Below, one piece after another: positions 17,458 to 25,589 of a stretch of 64,000 bases of DNA. Location: the NCBI RefSeq assembly GCF_008710035.1, contig NZ_VYKI01000006.1, forward strand, positions 34,715-98,714, given 5' to 3'. The translations under genes and the position numbers were made by a program. The DNA comes from Stenotrophomonas cyclobalanopsidis (GTDB lineage Bacteria; Pseudomonadota; Gammaproteobacteria; Xanthomonadales; Xanthomonadaceae). Below the pieces are notes generated by a model. The model saw only the letters and a program-made list of their open reading frames with translations. It made no database searches and had not been told where the DNA came from. Each line of letters starts with the position of its first letter. The first letter of the stretch is position 1.

Positions 17458-18468
17458 ATGCAGATTTCTCCATACATCGTGCTGATAGCCGGACTGGCTC
17501 TGGCGGCGCCGTCGCATGCCACAGACAGCTGGGTCATATTTGCCGGCGGCGACAAGCCGGGCCGCGAGGCATGGGTGGTCGACGCACTGACACTCAACAG
17601 CCGCTCGGACCTGATGGGTTTCATGCAGACCGCCACGCAGGAGGAGCAAAAGGCATACCTCAAGCAGCTGCGCCGGAAGAACCGACCGAAACCCGGTAAG
17701 CCCGTCGCCGGCCCGGATCCGGTGTATGAAGTCCAGGTCAATACGGTCTACGAGAACGCTACCAAGCCCAATCGCCTGATCAGAACGTATTCGGTGAACT
17801 GTGCGAGAAACACCGTGGCCATGAAGATGAGCCTGGTTCAGTGGCGGGATCGACCGATCGAGGACGTGCCGCCCCAGCAGTTCGACCCGATCGCCGAGGC
17901 GGTCGAGCCCTGGCAGGTTCAACTGGTGCGTTTCGCCTGCCTGGTGGGACCTGACCCCAAGGCCAAGAATCCGGCGGAAATGATGAAGCGCGGCTTCCTT
18001 CCCATCGGCGATGTCGGCCAGTCGCCCGCGAACTTCATCTGGGAAAACCTGTGGAAGGACGGTACCCGACCCGCGTTCACCTACCGGGCGACCGATGCTG
18101 AGTTGGATCGCGCCGAACGCAGTCTGGAGGCAAACCTCGCACGCGGTCAGCAAGAGACCACTCGTGTCTTGGATGAGTCGGTTCGCGCTGCCAACCGTGT
18201 GGGACGCAACAATCTGATGGACATGTGGATCGGCAGGACCGAACAGGAATTCGTGCGCACATGGGGTTCGCCGGATCGCGTCGAGAATGGCCCCAATGGC
18301 TCTCGTACACTATTCCTGCATCGTGGCGAACGCGTCCAAGGCCTGAACGTGTATGGCCATGTCATCAGTGACGTGAACAACCGTTGCGACATCAGCATCA
18401 TGATCGTGGATGGGTACGTCCGCGACTATGCGACCCAGGGCGCAACCTGCGGACAGCAATTGCGTTGA
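17458..18468 (+). CDS. Exported protein with BamE-like C-terminal segment, embedded in the array
   Basis: A 336-residue protein with a clear signal peptide (residues 1-21, ending PSHA) and ribosome site GGAAGGAA. I do not recognise the N-terminal domain (about residues 22-200), which starts DSWVIFAGGDKPGREAWVVD and resembles small exported stress or adhesin-like domains. The C-terminal part (about residues 255-336) has WIGRTEQEFVRTWGSPDRV, a pattern like the BamE/SmpA type fold in which a short helix precedes a turn and beta strands. Being between DUF4189 genes suggests a joint envelope role. Confidence 0.65.
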   Translation: MQISPYIVLIAGLALAAPSHATDSWVIFAGGDKPGREAWVVDALTLNSRSDLMGFMQTATQEEQKAYLKQLRRKNRPKPGKPVAGPDPVYEVQVNTVYENATKPNRLIRTYSVNCARNTVAMKMSLVQWRDRPIEDVPPQQFDPIAEAVEPWQVQLVRFACLVGPDPKAKNPAEMMKRGFLPIGDVGQSPANFIWENLWKDGTRPAFTYRATDAELDRAERSLEANLARGQQETTRVLDESVRAANRVGRNNLMDMWIGRTEQEFVRTWGSPDRVENGPNGSRTLFLHRGERVQGLNVYGHVISDVNNRCDISIMIVDGYVRDYATQGATCGQQLR

Positions 18469-18514
18469 TCATGGTTGCGGCCAACAACCACCGCTCATAT
18501 GAAATGGAGAGCTC

Positions 18515-19042
18515 ATGAAGCGACACCCGTCCTTGTACGTCCTGTGCTTGTTGCTGATCGCTGGCGCGCTGCCCTTCAGTGCCCTGGCTGAAGGCAACTG
18601 CCCTCAGGGCATGTATCCGATCGGCGGCCAGGGCGTGCAGGGCTGTGCCCCCATCCCCGTCAACAGCAGCGGATCGCAATACGACAACCGGCCCAACTGG
18701 GTGCAGACCGTCGCCGGTGTGGCGATGGATGCCCGCGGCGATACGTTCATCAGCAACTCGATGCGATCGCGTGGCAAGGCCAAGCGCGCGGCCATCAAGG
18801 AGTGCAAGGAGTTCGGCAAGGGCGAGTGCACGCTGGTGACGCTGTTCCAGGCACAGTGCGTGGCGGTCGCCCACGCGGGACTGGACAATGAAACGACCAG
18901 CGTCGTCGCAGCGATGTCAGAGCAGGGCGCGGTCATCGTTGCTCTGCAGCAGTGCGCAGGCAAGGCGGGCTGGAAGAAGGTGCCGCAGGATCAGTGTCGG
19001 ATCGCCAAGACCGCTTGCACGGACGATCTCTACATCAAGTAG
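18515..19042 (+). CDS. Divergent exported DUF4189-type protein, array copy H
   Basis: A 175-residue exported protein with a signal peptide ending SALA and a recognisable but diverged leader block EGNCPQGMYPIGGQGVQGCA. The rest keeps the cysteine pattern but is clearly different from copies A-G (WVQTVAGVAM, CKEFGKGECT, CRIAKTACTDDLYIK). It is the last gene before the terminator at 19061-19090. It may be the oldest or least converted member of the family. Confidence 0.8.
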   Translation: MKRHPSLYVLCLLLIAGALPFSALAEGNCPQGMYPIGGQGVQGCAPIPVNSSGSQYDNRPNWVQTVAGVAMDARGDTFISNSMRSRGKAKRAAIKECKEFGKGECTLVTLFQAQCVAVAHAGLDNETTSVVAAMSEQGAVIVALQQCAGKAGWKKVPQDQCRIAKTACTDDLYIK

Positions 19043-19060
19043 GCCTGCGTTCACGATGGG

Positions 19061-19090
19061 AGCGCTCTTTTTGTGATCAAGAGCGCTTTT
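19061..19090 (+). terminator. Rho-independent terminator after the X-T4SS/DUF4189 block
   Basis: AGCGCTCTT (19061-19069) pairs perfectly with AAGAGCGCT (19079-19087) around a 9-base loop and runs into TTTT. It ends the + strand gene series that begins at virB7 and separates it from the effector module downstream. Confidence 0.85.
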
Positions 19091-19311
19091 CATATCGCAC
19101 CCCCTTAGACGCATCGAACCTGCTCGCGGTAAGCTCCCTGTGCGTCAGAAAAATGACGCGCCAGTACTGCCGACTAAAGGAGCTTTCCCGTCCATGAGGA
19201 CAGTGCCCGCCCGCCCGACGGGTGACGCTTGCCAGCTTCCCCGATGCGCCACACCCGGCGCTATGATCCGCCATGGCGGTCGACGCGGCGTATTCGAAGG
19301 AGTGGCTCGGG

Positions 19312-19848
19312 ATGGAAACAGGGAACGGTGCGCACGTGGACGATGCCCTGGCATTTGTTCCCTCCGGCGCGAACCTGCTGGAAGCGGTAAAGGGCGAGCG
19401 CAACGGAGAGGGTGTCCAATACCAGTTGCTGGTGATCGACCAGCCGTTGCCGGAAGGGCTGTCGCCCGGCCAGCACGGTCCCAACCGGGTGCTGCTGTTG
19501 CTGCGCGGTGATGGCGATGGGCGCTGGCAGCTGGCCGCTCGCAACGACACGCTGGTGCCATGTTCCACCCGGGGTGGCCTGGCGGGCGACCCATTTGCGT
19601 ATGCAATGGTAGAGGAAGACACGTTCAGCGTGATCACCAACGGTGGCAGCCGCCAGCGCTGGAGCAGTACGTATACGTTCCGCTACGCCCCGGCGGACCG
19701 TGTGTGCTGGGTCGATGCGGTGCGCCGCAAGGTCGTGGACATCGAGACCGAGGCGACCAACATCCGCGAGTTCTCCGCAACGGAGCTTGGGCGCGTGCGG
19801 TTCGAGGACTTCGACCCGGCGTCGGTCGCCGAGGTCTCGCTGCCATGA
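19312..19848 (+). CDS. Small protein directly upstream of the GH19 effector, possible immunity partner
   Basis: A 178-residue protein from ATG 19312, which has a GGAG box nine bases upstream; an ATG at 19273 in the same frame lacks one. The sequence (FVPSGANLLEAVKGERNGEG, VPCSTRGGLAGDPFAY, GGSRQRW) resembles a widespread family of uncharacterised proteins that I recall as normally exported. This copy has no signal peptide, and an in-frame stop at 19264 rules out a longer start. X-T4SS effectors are usually encoded beside immunity proteins, so that role is possible, but a wall-hydrolase inhibitor would need to reach the periplasm. Function uncertain. Confidence 0.6.
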   Translation: METGNGAHVDDALAFVPSGANLLEAVKGERNGEGVQYQLLVIDQPLPEGLSPGQHGPNRVLLLLRGDGDGRWQLAARNDTLVPCSTRGGLAGDPFAYAMVEEDTFSVITNGGSRQRWSSTYTFRYAPADRVCWVDAVRRKVVDIETEATNIREFSATELGRVRFEDFDPASVAEVSLP

Positions 19849-19905
19849 ATCAGGTTTCAACCGGCGGAATGGAATCCGCGCCGATGACGATCCAGGAGTT
19901 GCACC

Positions 19906-20907
19906 GTGTCGACGGATAGAGAGTCGCAACTGCTGCGGCAGGCGACGGATGCCGGCATTGATTCCCCCCGCGAGCTGGCCAACTTCATGGCGCAGGCGGG
20001 GCACGAGTCGCGTGGCCTGAGCCGCCTCAACGAGAGCTTCAACTACACCCGGGCGACCTCGCAGATTCCGGTGGAAGCGGCGTGGCGCAGCGGCAACGAC
20101 GCGCTGGAATCGGCGCGGCAGGAAGCGTTGCGCGGGCGCCCGAATGACCTGGCCGAGCTGATGTATGGCGGCCGCCTTGGCAATGATGCGCCCGGCGACG
20201 CGCTGAAGTACCACGGGCGCGGCTACCTGCCGCTGACTGGGAAAGAAAACTACCAGCGCGCGGGGCGTGCACTCGACCTCGATCTGCTTAACCAGCCGGA
20301 ACTGGCCGCTCAACCCGAACACGCCGCCCGCATCGCCATCTGGCAATGGCAGACCCGTGTGCCGGAGCATGCGCGTGAGAGCGTGCGTGAGGCGACGTAT
20401 GCCATCAACGGTGCGATGAACGGCGTCGAGGATCGGCTGCGCCGCTTCGATGCGTGGCAGCAGAAGCTGACCCCGGACGTGATGCAGCGGCTGGCACATG
20501 GCGACGTGGGCGAGCAGGCGTCACTGGGCCAGGCGCCGGGTCAGCCTGGTGCTGCCGGCAACCGCCTGTTCGATGACGCGCGCACGCAGCTGCAGCAGCT
20601 GGGACCTCGCAGCGGCCTGCAATCGGAGCGGGAGCTGGACAACGCCGCCGGTGCGCTGGCTGTGAGCGCGCAGAAGGCCGGGCTGCAGCAGATCGATCAC
20701 GTGGTGGCCGGCAACGATGGCCGTATGCTGTTTGCGGTGCAGGGCACGATGGGCGACCCGGCGATGCTGCGTGCCTCGGTCGATCGCGCGCAGGCCGCGC
20801 AGCAGCCGTTGGAACAGAGCAGCCAGCAGCTGGCTGCCGCGCAGGACCGCCAGCAGGAACAAGCGGTCAGCCGTGAGCAGGAGCAGCAGCGCTCCCGTTC
20901 GATGTGA
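19906..20907 (+). CDS. X-T4SS effector: GH19 lysozyme/chitinase-like domain with XVIPCD
   Basis: A predicted antibacterial toxin delivered by the X-T4SS. Residues about 1-190 form a GH19 endolysin-like domain: AQAGHESRGL contains the likely catalytic Glu34, and GRGYLPLTGKENY is the family's second signature. Residues about 215-333 are a classical XVIPCD, the VirD4 recognition tail, with SGLQSERELDNAAGAL, IDHVVAGNDGRMLFAVQG and a Gln-rich end. The substrate should be peptidoglycan of the target cell. The start is GTG 19906 after CAGGAG. It follows the possible partner gene by 57 bases. Confidence 0.88.
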   Translation: MSTDRESQLLRQATDAGIDSPRELANFMAQAGHESRGLSRLNESFNYTRATSQIPVEAAWRSGNDALESARQEALRGRPNDLAELMYGGRLGNDAPGDALKYHGRGYLPLTGKENYQRAGRALDLDLLNQPELAAQPEHAARIAIWQWQTRVPEHARESVREATYAINGAMNGVEDRLRRFDAWQQKLTPDVMQRLAHGDVGEQASLGQAPGQPGAAGNRLFDDARTQLQQLGPRSGLQSERELDNAAGALAVSAQKAGLQQIDHVVAGNDGRMLFAVQGTMGDPAMLRASVDRAQAAQQPLEQSSQQLAAAQDRQQEQAVSREQEQQRSRSM

Positions 20908-20946
20908 GGCTGGCCCGGCCGCTGAATGTCGGCCGGGTAGACGTGC

Positions 20947-22254
20947 TCAGGCGTGTAGGGGGCGCGCGTGCTGCTGCGACTGCTCCAGCGCTACGTCCTG
21001 TGCCTGGCGCTGCTGCGCGGCCCGCTGCTCCACGCGCTGGCTGCTCTGCTCCAGCGGCGTGTTCATCGCCGCAGCAGTATCGACCGATACACGCAGGTGG
21101 ACCGGATCACCGCCCTGGCCCTGCACCGCGAAGCTGCGCGACGCATCGTTGCTCATCACCACCTCATCAATGCGCTGGCCGCCGGCGGCATGCATTTCCG
21201 CCGCCAACGAGCCGGCCAGGCGCTCGCTGCCGGCATCCGGTGTGCGGCCCACGCGCGCGTCCTGCGCGTGCACGCCGCGCAGTGCATCGGTGTACAGCGG
21301 GTTGCCGGCATGGTCGGGATGGGCCAGGCTGGCGCGACCTTCCTTTGCCGCGTCCCGCGCTTCGGGTTCGCCGGCCTGCAGCGGCCCGCGCGCACTGTCG
21401 TACAGGTCGTAGAGGTTGCCGGTGATGCCACGTGCGCCGATGGTGATGCCGCGGCGTATGCGGATGACGTCGTCGCGGTACTCATTGATCATGTTCGCGT
21501 TCTGCCGCGCAAGCTCCTGGCTTTCCGGCTTGTTCAACACCGAATCGTTGCCGAGGAAGTTGTCCAGCTGGTGCGAGCTCAGCGAGGACGCTGCCGCGCC
21601 CACCGCGCTGTCGGGGATGAGCATGCGGAAGCGGCTGTTGCTGAAGCCCCAGTTGCCCAGTGTGTCGATCTCCTTTTCGGTGGCGTACATGCGCACCTGG
21701 CCGAAATGCTGGGAGGCCGAGCTCACCGGGTCGGCGGCCATGACGTGGTTGATCAGGTTGTCGCCGCCTTCGGGCGCGCGGTACGTCAGGCTGACCGCGC
21801 CATAGGCGTTGAAGGTCTCGCCCTTGAGGTTGAAGTGGTGCGCGGAGACCTGCGCCAGGGTGCCACCCAGCGAGTGGCCGGTAACGGTCACCTCCGGCGT
21901 GTGGCCGAGATCGCGGCCCTGCTTGTTGGCGTACTCGAGCGCGCGCCGGGTCAGCTCCAGCGCGTCGTCGGCCTGCAGGTTGCGGCGCATCACCACCATG
22001 CCGGCATCGGTGAGCAGGCCATCGCGCACGATCTGGTCGGTGCCGCGGTGCGCCACCACGATCTCGTCGGTGTCGACGCGCTGGTAGATGGTGCCCTGGT
22101 AGCCGGTCAGGCGGTTGTTGACGTGCTCCAGCACGCGGTATTGGTGGCCATTGAGCGGGACCGGTTGTTCCTGCCCGGGTGCGTGGCGGCCCACGCGTTC
22201 ATCGCGGTAGGCATCCCTGGAGAGTGCGGCGTAGTCCTGGCTGGTAAGGGTCAC
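20947..22254 (-). CDS. X-T4SS effector: class 3 lipase-like domain with XVIPCD
   Basis: A predicted phospholipase toxin of the X-T4SS. The 435-residue protein has an alpha/beta-hydrolase lipase domain (about residues 1-290) with the nucleophile elbow GHSLGG (Ser128) and AHRGTD near residue 68, a common oxyanion-region motif. Residues about 310-435 are an XVIPCD that begins HPDHAGNPLYTDALRGVH and contains IDEVVMSND, SFAVQGQGGDP and a Gln-rich tail. Its GTG start overlaps the stop of the upstream lipoprotein gene by 4 bases (GTGA), so effector and immunity are coupled. It is convergent with the GH19 effector. Confidence 0.88.
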   Translation of the reverse strand: MTLTSQDYAALSRDAYRDERVGRHAPGQEQPVPLNGHQYRVLEHVNNRLTGYQGTIYQRVDTDEIVVAHRGTDQIVRDGLLTDAGMVVMRRNLQADDALELTRRALEYANKQGRDLGHTPEVTVTGHSLGGTLAQVSAHHFNLKGETFNAYGAVSLTYRAPEGGDNLINHVMAADPVSSASQHFGQVRMYATEKEIDTLGNWGFSNSRFRMLIPDSAVGAAASSLSSHQLDNFLGNDSVLNKPESQELARQNANMINEYRDDVIRIRRGITIGARGITGNLYDLYDSARGPLQAGEPEARDAAKEGRASLAHPDHAGNPLYTDALRGVHAQDARVGRTPDAGSERLAGSLAAEMHAAGGQRIDEVVMSNDASRSFAVQGQGGDPVHLRVSVDTAAAMNTPLEQSSQRVEQRAAQQRQAQDVALEQSQQHARPLHA

Positions 22255-22952
22255 GGGCGCACCTCGTTGGCGGTCAGCGAGGCGGAGAACAGCTGGTCGC
22301 GCAGCTCGGCGCGGAAGCGGCTGGGATCCTGCTGGCCGGTAGCGCCATAGTCGGGCAGTTCGGCCACGCGGGGATAATCGCCACGCGGGTAGTGCCGGGT
22401 TTCGGTCTGCCCCTGCACGAACGGCTCGGCGCCGAGGAAGGACAGGAAACGTGTCTCGCCGTTGGCGCCGGTCGCCTTGAGCATCGCCCCGGCGCCGCTG
22501 AACACCCAGTTGCAGACGCCCCGACCGTAGTAGTCCTCGTCGAGCATGCGGTCCAGGTAGACGGTGCCGCGGTACTCGTCATCGGCCACCTTGCGCAGGG
22601 TCACCGGCTCCTGGCTGGTGATGCGCGCGGCCACGCCGGTCTCCGGCTCGATGTAGCCGCACTGGTCCTCGTTGCTGACGTCGTACTGGGCTACGCCTTC
22701 GATGAAGGCGAAATCGCCCGGTGCGTTCTGCAGCCTCAGCACCAGTTCGTAGGCCCGGCTGGGTGAGGGGTTGAGCTTGGCCAGGCCGCGCCCTCCCTGG
22801 GCGACATCGGCGGCGGCGGGGTCGAGTTCCTGGGTCATGGCGATCTCCGTTCGGCAGGCAACCAGCATCAGCAGCAGCGTGCCCGGCAGCAGCAGGCTGC
22901 GTTGACGTCGGGTGCTGGAAGCGGTGGGTGGAAAGCGGGAATGACAGGTCAT
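22251..22952 (-). CDS. Immunity-like lipoprotein for the lipase effector
   Basis: A 233-residue lipoprotein whose signal peptide ends in the lipobox LVAC (Cys33). Its stop codon overlaps the start of the lipase effector, the usual arrangement of X-Tfi immunity and X-Tfe effector pairs. The mature part has no domain I can name. Periplasmic anchoring fits neutralising a phospholipase delivered to the periplasm. The start at 22952 (MTCHSRF) is inferred; the same frame is open to 23006. Possible regulatory DNA lies in the 259-base gap to the next gene. Confidence 0.75.
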   Translation of the reverse strand: MTCHSRFPPTASSTRRQRSLLLPGTLLLMLVACRTEIAMTQELDPAAADVAQGGRGLAKLNPSPSRAYELVLRLQNAPGDFAFIEGVAQYDVSNEDQCGYIEPETGVAARITSQEPVTLRKVADDEYRGTVYLDRMLDEDYYGRGVCNWVFSGAGAMLKATGANGETRFLSFLGAEPFVQGQTETRHYPRGDYPRVAELPDYGATGQQDPSRFRAELRDQLFSASLTANEVRP

Positions 22953-23211
22953 GAGTCGACCCGTCGAAGAACGTTCCTGGTAATGGCCGGTGCGACGGGA
23001 AAACACGATAGGTTTCCGTTCCTTGGCAGCAGGACGTCTCGATTATGGGACGGCTTCTTGACGATATTCCACCGCTTCTCCGGCGAATTGGCGAGATATT
23101 GACGCCATTTCCTCTTGAATGTGGTGAATCGTGATGTGGTTCGTCAATTCACATTGGTGACTCTTCAGGCAGGATGCGGGTCATCTGCACGACGAAGAGC
23201 ACTCAACTGCC

Positions 23212-23724
23212 ATGACCTGGACGATCCGAACGGAAACGCCGGCCGACATCGCGGGCATCCATGCCGTCACGGCGGCCGCCTTCAAGGATGCCGCGCACAG
23301 TAGCCACACCGAGCAGTACATCGTCGATGCACTGCGCGAGCGCGGCGAACTGGTGGTCTCGCAGGTGGCGGTGCAGGACGGGCAGGTGATCGGCCATGTG
23401 GCGGTGTCGCCGGTGGCGATCAGCGATGGCAGCGCGGGGTGGTTCGGCCTTGGGCCGATTTCAGTGGCGCCACCGCATCAGGGGCAGGGTGTCGGCGATG
23501 CGCTGATGCAAGCTGCACTGGATGCATTGCAGTCCATCGGGGCGCGCGGTTGCGTGCTGCTGGGCGAGCCTGCCTATTACGGTCGCTTTGGCTTCCGCTG
23601 CGTGCCGGGGCTGGTGCTGCCGGGCGTGCCAGCGGAGTACTTCCAGGCGCTGCTGCTGCAGGCGCCGATGCCGCGCGGCGAGGTCAGTTATTCGCCGGCG
23701 TTCGAGGCCAGCCCGCCCGGCTAG
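23212..23724 (+). CDS. GNAT N-acetyltransferase, YhbS-like
   Basis: A 170-residue acetyl-CoA-dependent N-acetyltransferase. The GNAT fold is seen in the N-terminal MTWTIRTETPADIAGIHAVT and the acetyl-CoA-binding loop HQGQGVGDALMQAALD near residue 90, followed by YYGRFGFR. The overall layout resembles the YhbS subgroup. The substrate is unknown. The upstream gap is relatively AT-rich and probably holds its promoter. Confidence 0.85.
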   Translation: MTWTIRTETPADIAGIHAVTAAAFKDAAHSSHTEQYIVDALRERGELVVSQVAVQDGQVIGHVAVSPVAISDGSAGWFGLGPISVAPPHQGQGVGDALMQAALDALQSIGARGCVLLGEPAYYGRFGFRCVPGLVLPGVPAEYFQALLLQAPMPRGEVSYSPAFEASPPG

Positions 23725-23762
23725 TGCGCGGGCGGGGCAGGGCGTGCCGCTGCCAGTGTGCG

Positions 23763-24206
23763 TCAGCCGCCGTGGCGCAGATGGATGAGCGGATAGGGGC
23801 GGCCCTGCGAATCCACCTCTGAACGCCCGGTTTCGACGAAGCCCATGCGCAGGTAGAAGCCCAGCGCCTGCGCGTTCTGTGCATTGACGTCGGTGGTCAG
23901 CGGGCGGTGCTGGGCCAGTGCGTGCTCGATCAGCTGCCGGCCGATGCCCTGGCCATGAACCTCCGGGTCGATGAACAGTGCTTCCATATGGCTGCCATCG
24001 AGCAGCATGAAGCCCTGCGGGCGATCCTCGACGTCGACGTCGACGGCCAGCAGCAGCGGCGCCTGTGGCAGGAAGCCGACCACTTCGGCATCGATGGCGC
24101 GGCGATCCTCAGCGCTGAGGAAATCGTGGGTGGCATCCACGGCGCGGCGCCAGAGATCGACAACAGCATCGCCGTCGGAGGCGCGCGAGGGACGGAGTGT
24201 GTTCAT
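23763..24206 (-). CDS. GNAT N-acetyltransferase, YjaB-like
   Basis: A 147-residue GNAT-family acetyltransferase. RPSRASDGDAVVDLWRRAV is the N-terminal fold, VHGQGIGRQLIEHAL the acetyl-CoA loop, and NAQALGFYLRMGFVETGR the C-terminal strand-helix. This pattern and size resemble YjaB-type enzymes. The ATG at 24206 is chosen; a TTG four codons upstream is possible. It is convergent with the preceding GNAT gene. Confidence 0.82.
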   Translation of the reverse strand: MNTLRPSRASDGDAVVDLWRRAVDATHDFLSAEDRRAIDAEVVGFLPQAPLLLAVDVDVEDRPQGFMLLDGSHMEALFIDPEVHGQGIGRQLIEHALAQHRPLTTDVNAQNAQALGFYLRMGFVETGRSEVDSQGRPYPLIHLRHGG

Positions 24207-24324
24207 GGACGTGCTCAAGGTGCTGCGGAAAGCGCCATTCTAGCGGTGCAGGCCCCTGCGGGTCGGCGTTGGCCGAAGCGCGCTACACTGCCGCCGCGTG
24301 AACTGCCTGACGCCGAGAACCCTC

Positions 24325-24849
24325 ATGACCGACTCCCCGGGCGTGCCCGTGCACGACGCCGACGAACACTGGATGCGCCACGCGCTGGCCCTGGCTGAAC
24401 GTGCGCAGCATGAGTTCGACGAGATTCCGGTGGGCGCGGTGCTGGTAGGCGCCGATGGCCAGCTGCTGGGCGAGGGCTGGAATCTCAACATCGCCTCGCA
24501 CGATCCCAGCGCGCATGCCGAGATCGTGGCGATGCGCGAAGGGGGGAAGGCACTGGCCAACCACCGGCTGATCGGCAGCACCCTGTACGTGACCTTGGAG
24601 CCGTGTGCGATGTGCGCCATGGCCATCGTGCACGCGCGGGTGGCACGGCTGGTCTACGGTGCCAGCGACCCCAAGACCGGCGCCTGTGGCAGTGTGTTCA
24701 ACCTGCTGGGCGATGGCCGCCACAACCATCGGGTCGAGATCCACGGTGGCGTGCTGGCCAAGGAGGCCAGCCTGCGCCTGACCAATTACTTCCGGGCCAA
24801 GCGCGGCAAGCCGCCGCTGCTGCTGGAAGACCATGCGGGCGAGGCCTGA
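24325..24849 (+). CDS. tadA: tRNA-specific adenosine deaminase
   Basis: Converts adenosine 34 to inosine in tRNA-Arg(ACG). The 174-residue protein has the cytidine-deaminase-like zinc site: HAEIVAMREG (His and catalytic Glu) and EPCAMCAMAI (two zinc cysteines). It carries GGxxxxNHRLIGSTLYVTLE between them, as expected for TadA. The ATG at 24325 is preferred; a GTG at 24298 in the same frame would add nine residues. Confidence 0.93.
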   Translation: MTDSPGVPVHDADEHWMRHALALAERAQHEFDEIPVGAVLVGADGQLLGEGWNLNIASHDPSAHAEIVAMREGGKALANHRLIGSTLYVTLEPCAMCAMAIVHARVARLVYGASDPKTGACGSVFNLLGDGRHNHRVEIHGGVLAKEASLRLTNYFRAKRGKPPLLLEDHAGEA

Positions 24850-24924
24850 GCAGCGAAAGGGTATGATGGGCGCCTCTTTCCTTTACCGGTGGGCGCCCTG
24901 CCTGCCCAGCAACGAGGCGACACG

Positions 24925-25497
24925 ATGGTGCAGAACGGCGCGGCCAACGAACGACTGATCTGGATCGACCTGGAAATGACGGGGTTGGATACCGACAACG
25001 ATTCGATCATCGAGATCGCCACCGTGGTCACCGATGCCCAGCTGAACGTGCTGGCCGAAGGCCCGGAATTCGCCATCCACCACCCGCTGGAAACGCTGGA
25101 AGCGATGGACGAGTGGAACCGCAACCAGCACCGTCGTTCCGGCCTGTGGCAGCGCGTGCTGGACAGCACCACCACGCTGGCCCAGGCCGAAGCGCAGACC
25201 GTGAACTTCCTTGCGCAGTGGATTCCGGCCGGCGTTTCGCCGATGAGCGGCAACTCGATCTGCCAGGACCGCCGCTTCCTGCACCGGCAGATGCCGCGCC
25301 TGGAAAAGTACTTCCATTACCGCAACCTGGACGTGTCCACGGTGAAGGAACTGGCCAAGCGCTGGGCGCCGACGGTGGCTGCCGGCCTGGCCAAGACCAG
25401 CAACCACACCGCGCTGAGCGATGTGCACGACTCGATTGCCGAACTGCGCCACTACCGCCAGTTCATGGGCGCGCTGTCGGGCCTGCCGACCGCCTGA
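24925..25497 (+). CDS. orn: Oligoribonuclease
   Basis: A 3'-5' exoribonuclease of the DEDDh family that degrades nanoRNAs, including the pGpG product of cyclic-di-GMP breakdown. The 190-residue protein shows [11 protein letters not shown] (DxE motif), the middle motif around LDVSTVKEL, and [17 protein letters not shown] with the catalytic His and Asp. The start at 24925 ([13 protein letters not shown]) is the usual one. It fits with the diguanylate cyclase elsewhere in the window only in a general way. Confidence 0.95.
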   Translation: MVQNGAANERLIWIDLEMTGLDTDNDSIIEIATVVTDAQLNVLAEGPEFAIHHPLETLEAMDEWNRNQHRRSGLWQRVLDSTTTLAQAEAQTVNFLAQWIPAGVSPMSGNSICQDRRFLHRQMPRLEKYFHYRNLDVSTVKELAKRWAPTVAAGLAKTSNHTALSDVHDSIAELRHYRQFMGALSGLPTA

Positions 25498-25511
25498 GGT
25501 TGCCGTCCGGT

Positions 25512-25550
25512 GGGGGCGGATCCCTTTCCAGCGGAAAGGGCTCTGACCCC
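25512..25550. repeat. Palindromic intergenic element with CCCTTTCC core
   Basis: CCCTTTCC (25522-25529), a 3-base loop and GGAAAGGG (25533-25540) lie inside weaker outer complementarity (GGGG to CCCC). Elements with this core are recurrent between Stenotrophomonas genes as I recall. It may act as a terminator or transcript stabiliser after orn. Confidence 0.55.
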
Positions 25551-25589
25551 GCGACGATTCGTTCAACTCCATGGCGCTACCATCGGCCT

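Noticed and set aside
19124..19136. TCGCGGTAAGCTC shared with 39001-39013 as a common promoter element
   Set aside because: A 13-base match is expected by chance in a window of this size, and the flanks do not agree.
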